The position numbers and the translations under genes were made by a program. Positions 24,539-25,223 of a DNA stretch of 25,223 nucleotides are shown one piece after another. Each line of letters begins with the position of its first letter. The first letter of the stretch is position 1. The DNA comes from JBOGED01 sp050743625 (lineage in GTDB: Bacteria; Actinomycetota; Nitriliruptoria; Euzebyales; Egibacteraceae). The stretch covers positions 1 to 25,223 of the forward strand of contig JBOGED010000460.1 of assembly GCA_050743625.1 (NCBI GenBank), written 5' to 3'. The notes beneath the pieces are model-generated. The model was not told where the DNA came from. It worked only from the letters and a program-made list of their open reading frames with translations, and did not search any database.

Positions 24539-25195
24539 ATGGAATGGCCGATCCTACGGGGGCTCAGCGAGGAGGATCGCCACCGGGTGCTCACGGCGGC
24601 GCGGCGCCGCACGTTCTCTCGGCGGGAGGTCATCTTCCACGAGGGCGACCCCGGAGACACGTTGCACCTCATCGGGCGAGGTCGGGTCGCCATCCGGGTC
24701 ACCACCTCGCAGGGCGACGTGGCAACCCTGGCGGTACTGGGTCCAGGCGACACCTTCGGAGAGCTGGCGCTCGTATCGCACGACTTCGAACGTACCGCGA
24801 CCGTCGTCGCGCTCGAGAAGACCGAGACGCTGGTGCTGCGCCGAGGTCCCTTCGAGGAGCTCCGCCGCGCCCACCCGTCCGTGGACCGGTTTCTCGTCGA
24901 CCTGCTGACGAGCCAAGTCCGGCGCCTGTCCGACCTGCTCGTCGAGGCGCTGTTCACGCCAGCGGAGACCCGCGTCATCCGCCGCCTCCTCGCGGTCGCG
25001 GAGGTCTACGGCAGCCTCGCGCCGGGCACGACCGTCCCTCTCACCCAGGCCGACCTCGCGTCACTCGCGGGGACCTCCCGCGCCACGGCGAACCGAGTCC
25101 TCCGCGCCGCCCAAGAAGCCGGCGCCTTAAGGCTCGCACGCAACCACATCGAGCTCCTGGACGTGCCAGCCCTGAACCATCTCGCCCGCCACTAG
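24539..25195 (+). CDS. CRP/FNR-family transcriptional regulator
   Basis: The 218-residue protein has a cyclic-nucleotide-binding jelly roll at residues 10-120, with GDTLHLIGRGRVAI and the phosphate-binding cassette FGELALVSHDFERTATV (Glu and Arg present). Next come a dimer helix (FLVDLLTSQVRRLSDLLVEALF) and a winged helix-turn-helix, VPLTQADLASLAGTSRATANRVLRAAQEAGAL. No FNR-type cysteine cluster is seen, so the ligand is more likely a nucleotide than an Fe-S centre. No ribosome site precedes the ATG at 24539. It is divergent from the phosphatase gene, and the 85-nt gap must hold both promoters. On the minus strand a TATAGG box (24478-24483) suits the phosphatase gene. A TTA codon near 25127 is the only one I noticed here. 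Confidence 0.9.
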   Translation: MEWPILRGLSEEDRHRVLTAARRRTFSRREVIFHEGDPGDTLHLIGRGRVAIRVTTSQGDVATLAVLGPGDTFGELALVSHDFERTATVVALEKTETLVLRRGPFEELRRAHPSVDRFLVDLLTSQVRRLSDLLVEALFTPAETRVIRRLLAVAEVYGSLAPGTTVPLTQADLASLAGTSRATANRVLRAAQEAGALRLARNHIELLDVPALNHLARH

Positions 25196-25223
25196 CACGT
25201 GGGCGAAGCGAAGCGGAGCGCGG

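Noticed and set aside
24454..24978. N-terminal extension of the phosphatase across the CRP gene
   Set aside because: The extra residues are serine/arginine-rich antisense of the crp coding region. The GAF domain begins after 24453, where a good ribosome site is found.
25196..25223. Short GCGAAGCGAAGCGGAGCG run at the right edge
   Set aside because: It is a simple low-complexity stretch cut off by the window end; nothing further can be supported.

Overview
The window is GC-rich. The gene content points to an actinobacterium: a DUF4333-type lipoprotein, a Bacillus/actinobacterial-type sdhCAB operon, TANNNT-like -10 boxes, at least one gene that looks leaderless, and GAF/SpoIIE-type signalling. 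This assignment is inferred from gene families and composition only. There are 20 protein-coding genes with support, plus one gene fragment. I saw no rRNA, tRNA, CRISPR array or insertion sequence.

Positions 1-4095 (+) hold a compact cassette that looks like a ribosomally made, modified peptide (RiPP) or peptide-signal system. It starts with a 28-residue peptide gene (180-266) behind an almost perfect Shine-Dalgarno. A long hairpin follows (294-352). Then come a membrane M50 (site-2-type) metalloprotease with an N-terminal PqqD/RRE-like domain, a TPR protein with a degenerate NTPase-like N-terminus, and a small FMN split-barrel (PPOX-like) protein. The genes overlap or nearly touch. The base composition is visibly less GC-rich than the rest and includes several TTA codons, which suggests an acquired accessory locus. 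I do not recognise the peptide as a member of a named family; this is the best candidate for an undescribed system.

Positions 4176-9534 (-) hold a tightly coupled operon: marR-type regulator, rifampicin-phosphotransferase-like dikinase, methylmalonyl-CoA mutase large subunit, and a TenA/heme-oxygenase-fold protein. A clear inverted-repeat operator lies over the marR start. Positions 9571-12985 (-) encode succinate dehydrogenase in the order sdhC-sdhA-sdhB.

Positions 13177-15669 hold a Uma2-type nuclease-fold gene (+), a small lipoprotein (-) and glutamate dehydrogenase (+), which ends at a Rho-independent terminator. Positions 15712-19139 (-) encode a peptide/nickel-type ABC importer: a binding protein and two permeases, with no ATPase genes. 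The binding-protein gene appears frameshifted in a run of six G just after its signal peptide.

Positions 19328-22621 (-) encode trpS, an ABC-F protein and orn (oligoribonuclease), a translation and RNA-turnover cluster. Positions 22690-25195 hold two divergent signalling genes: a GAF-GAF-SpoIIE phosphatase (-) and a CRP/FNR-type regulator (+). The remaining gaps are short; the notable signals in them are listed separately.
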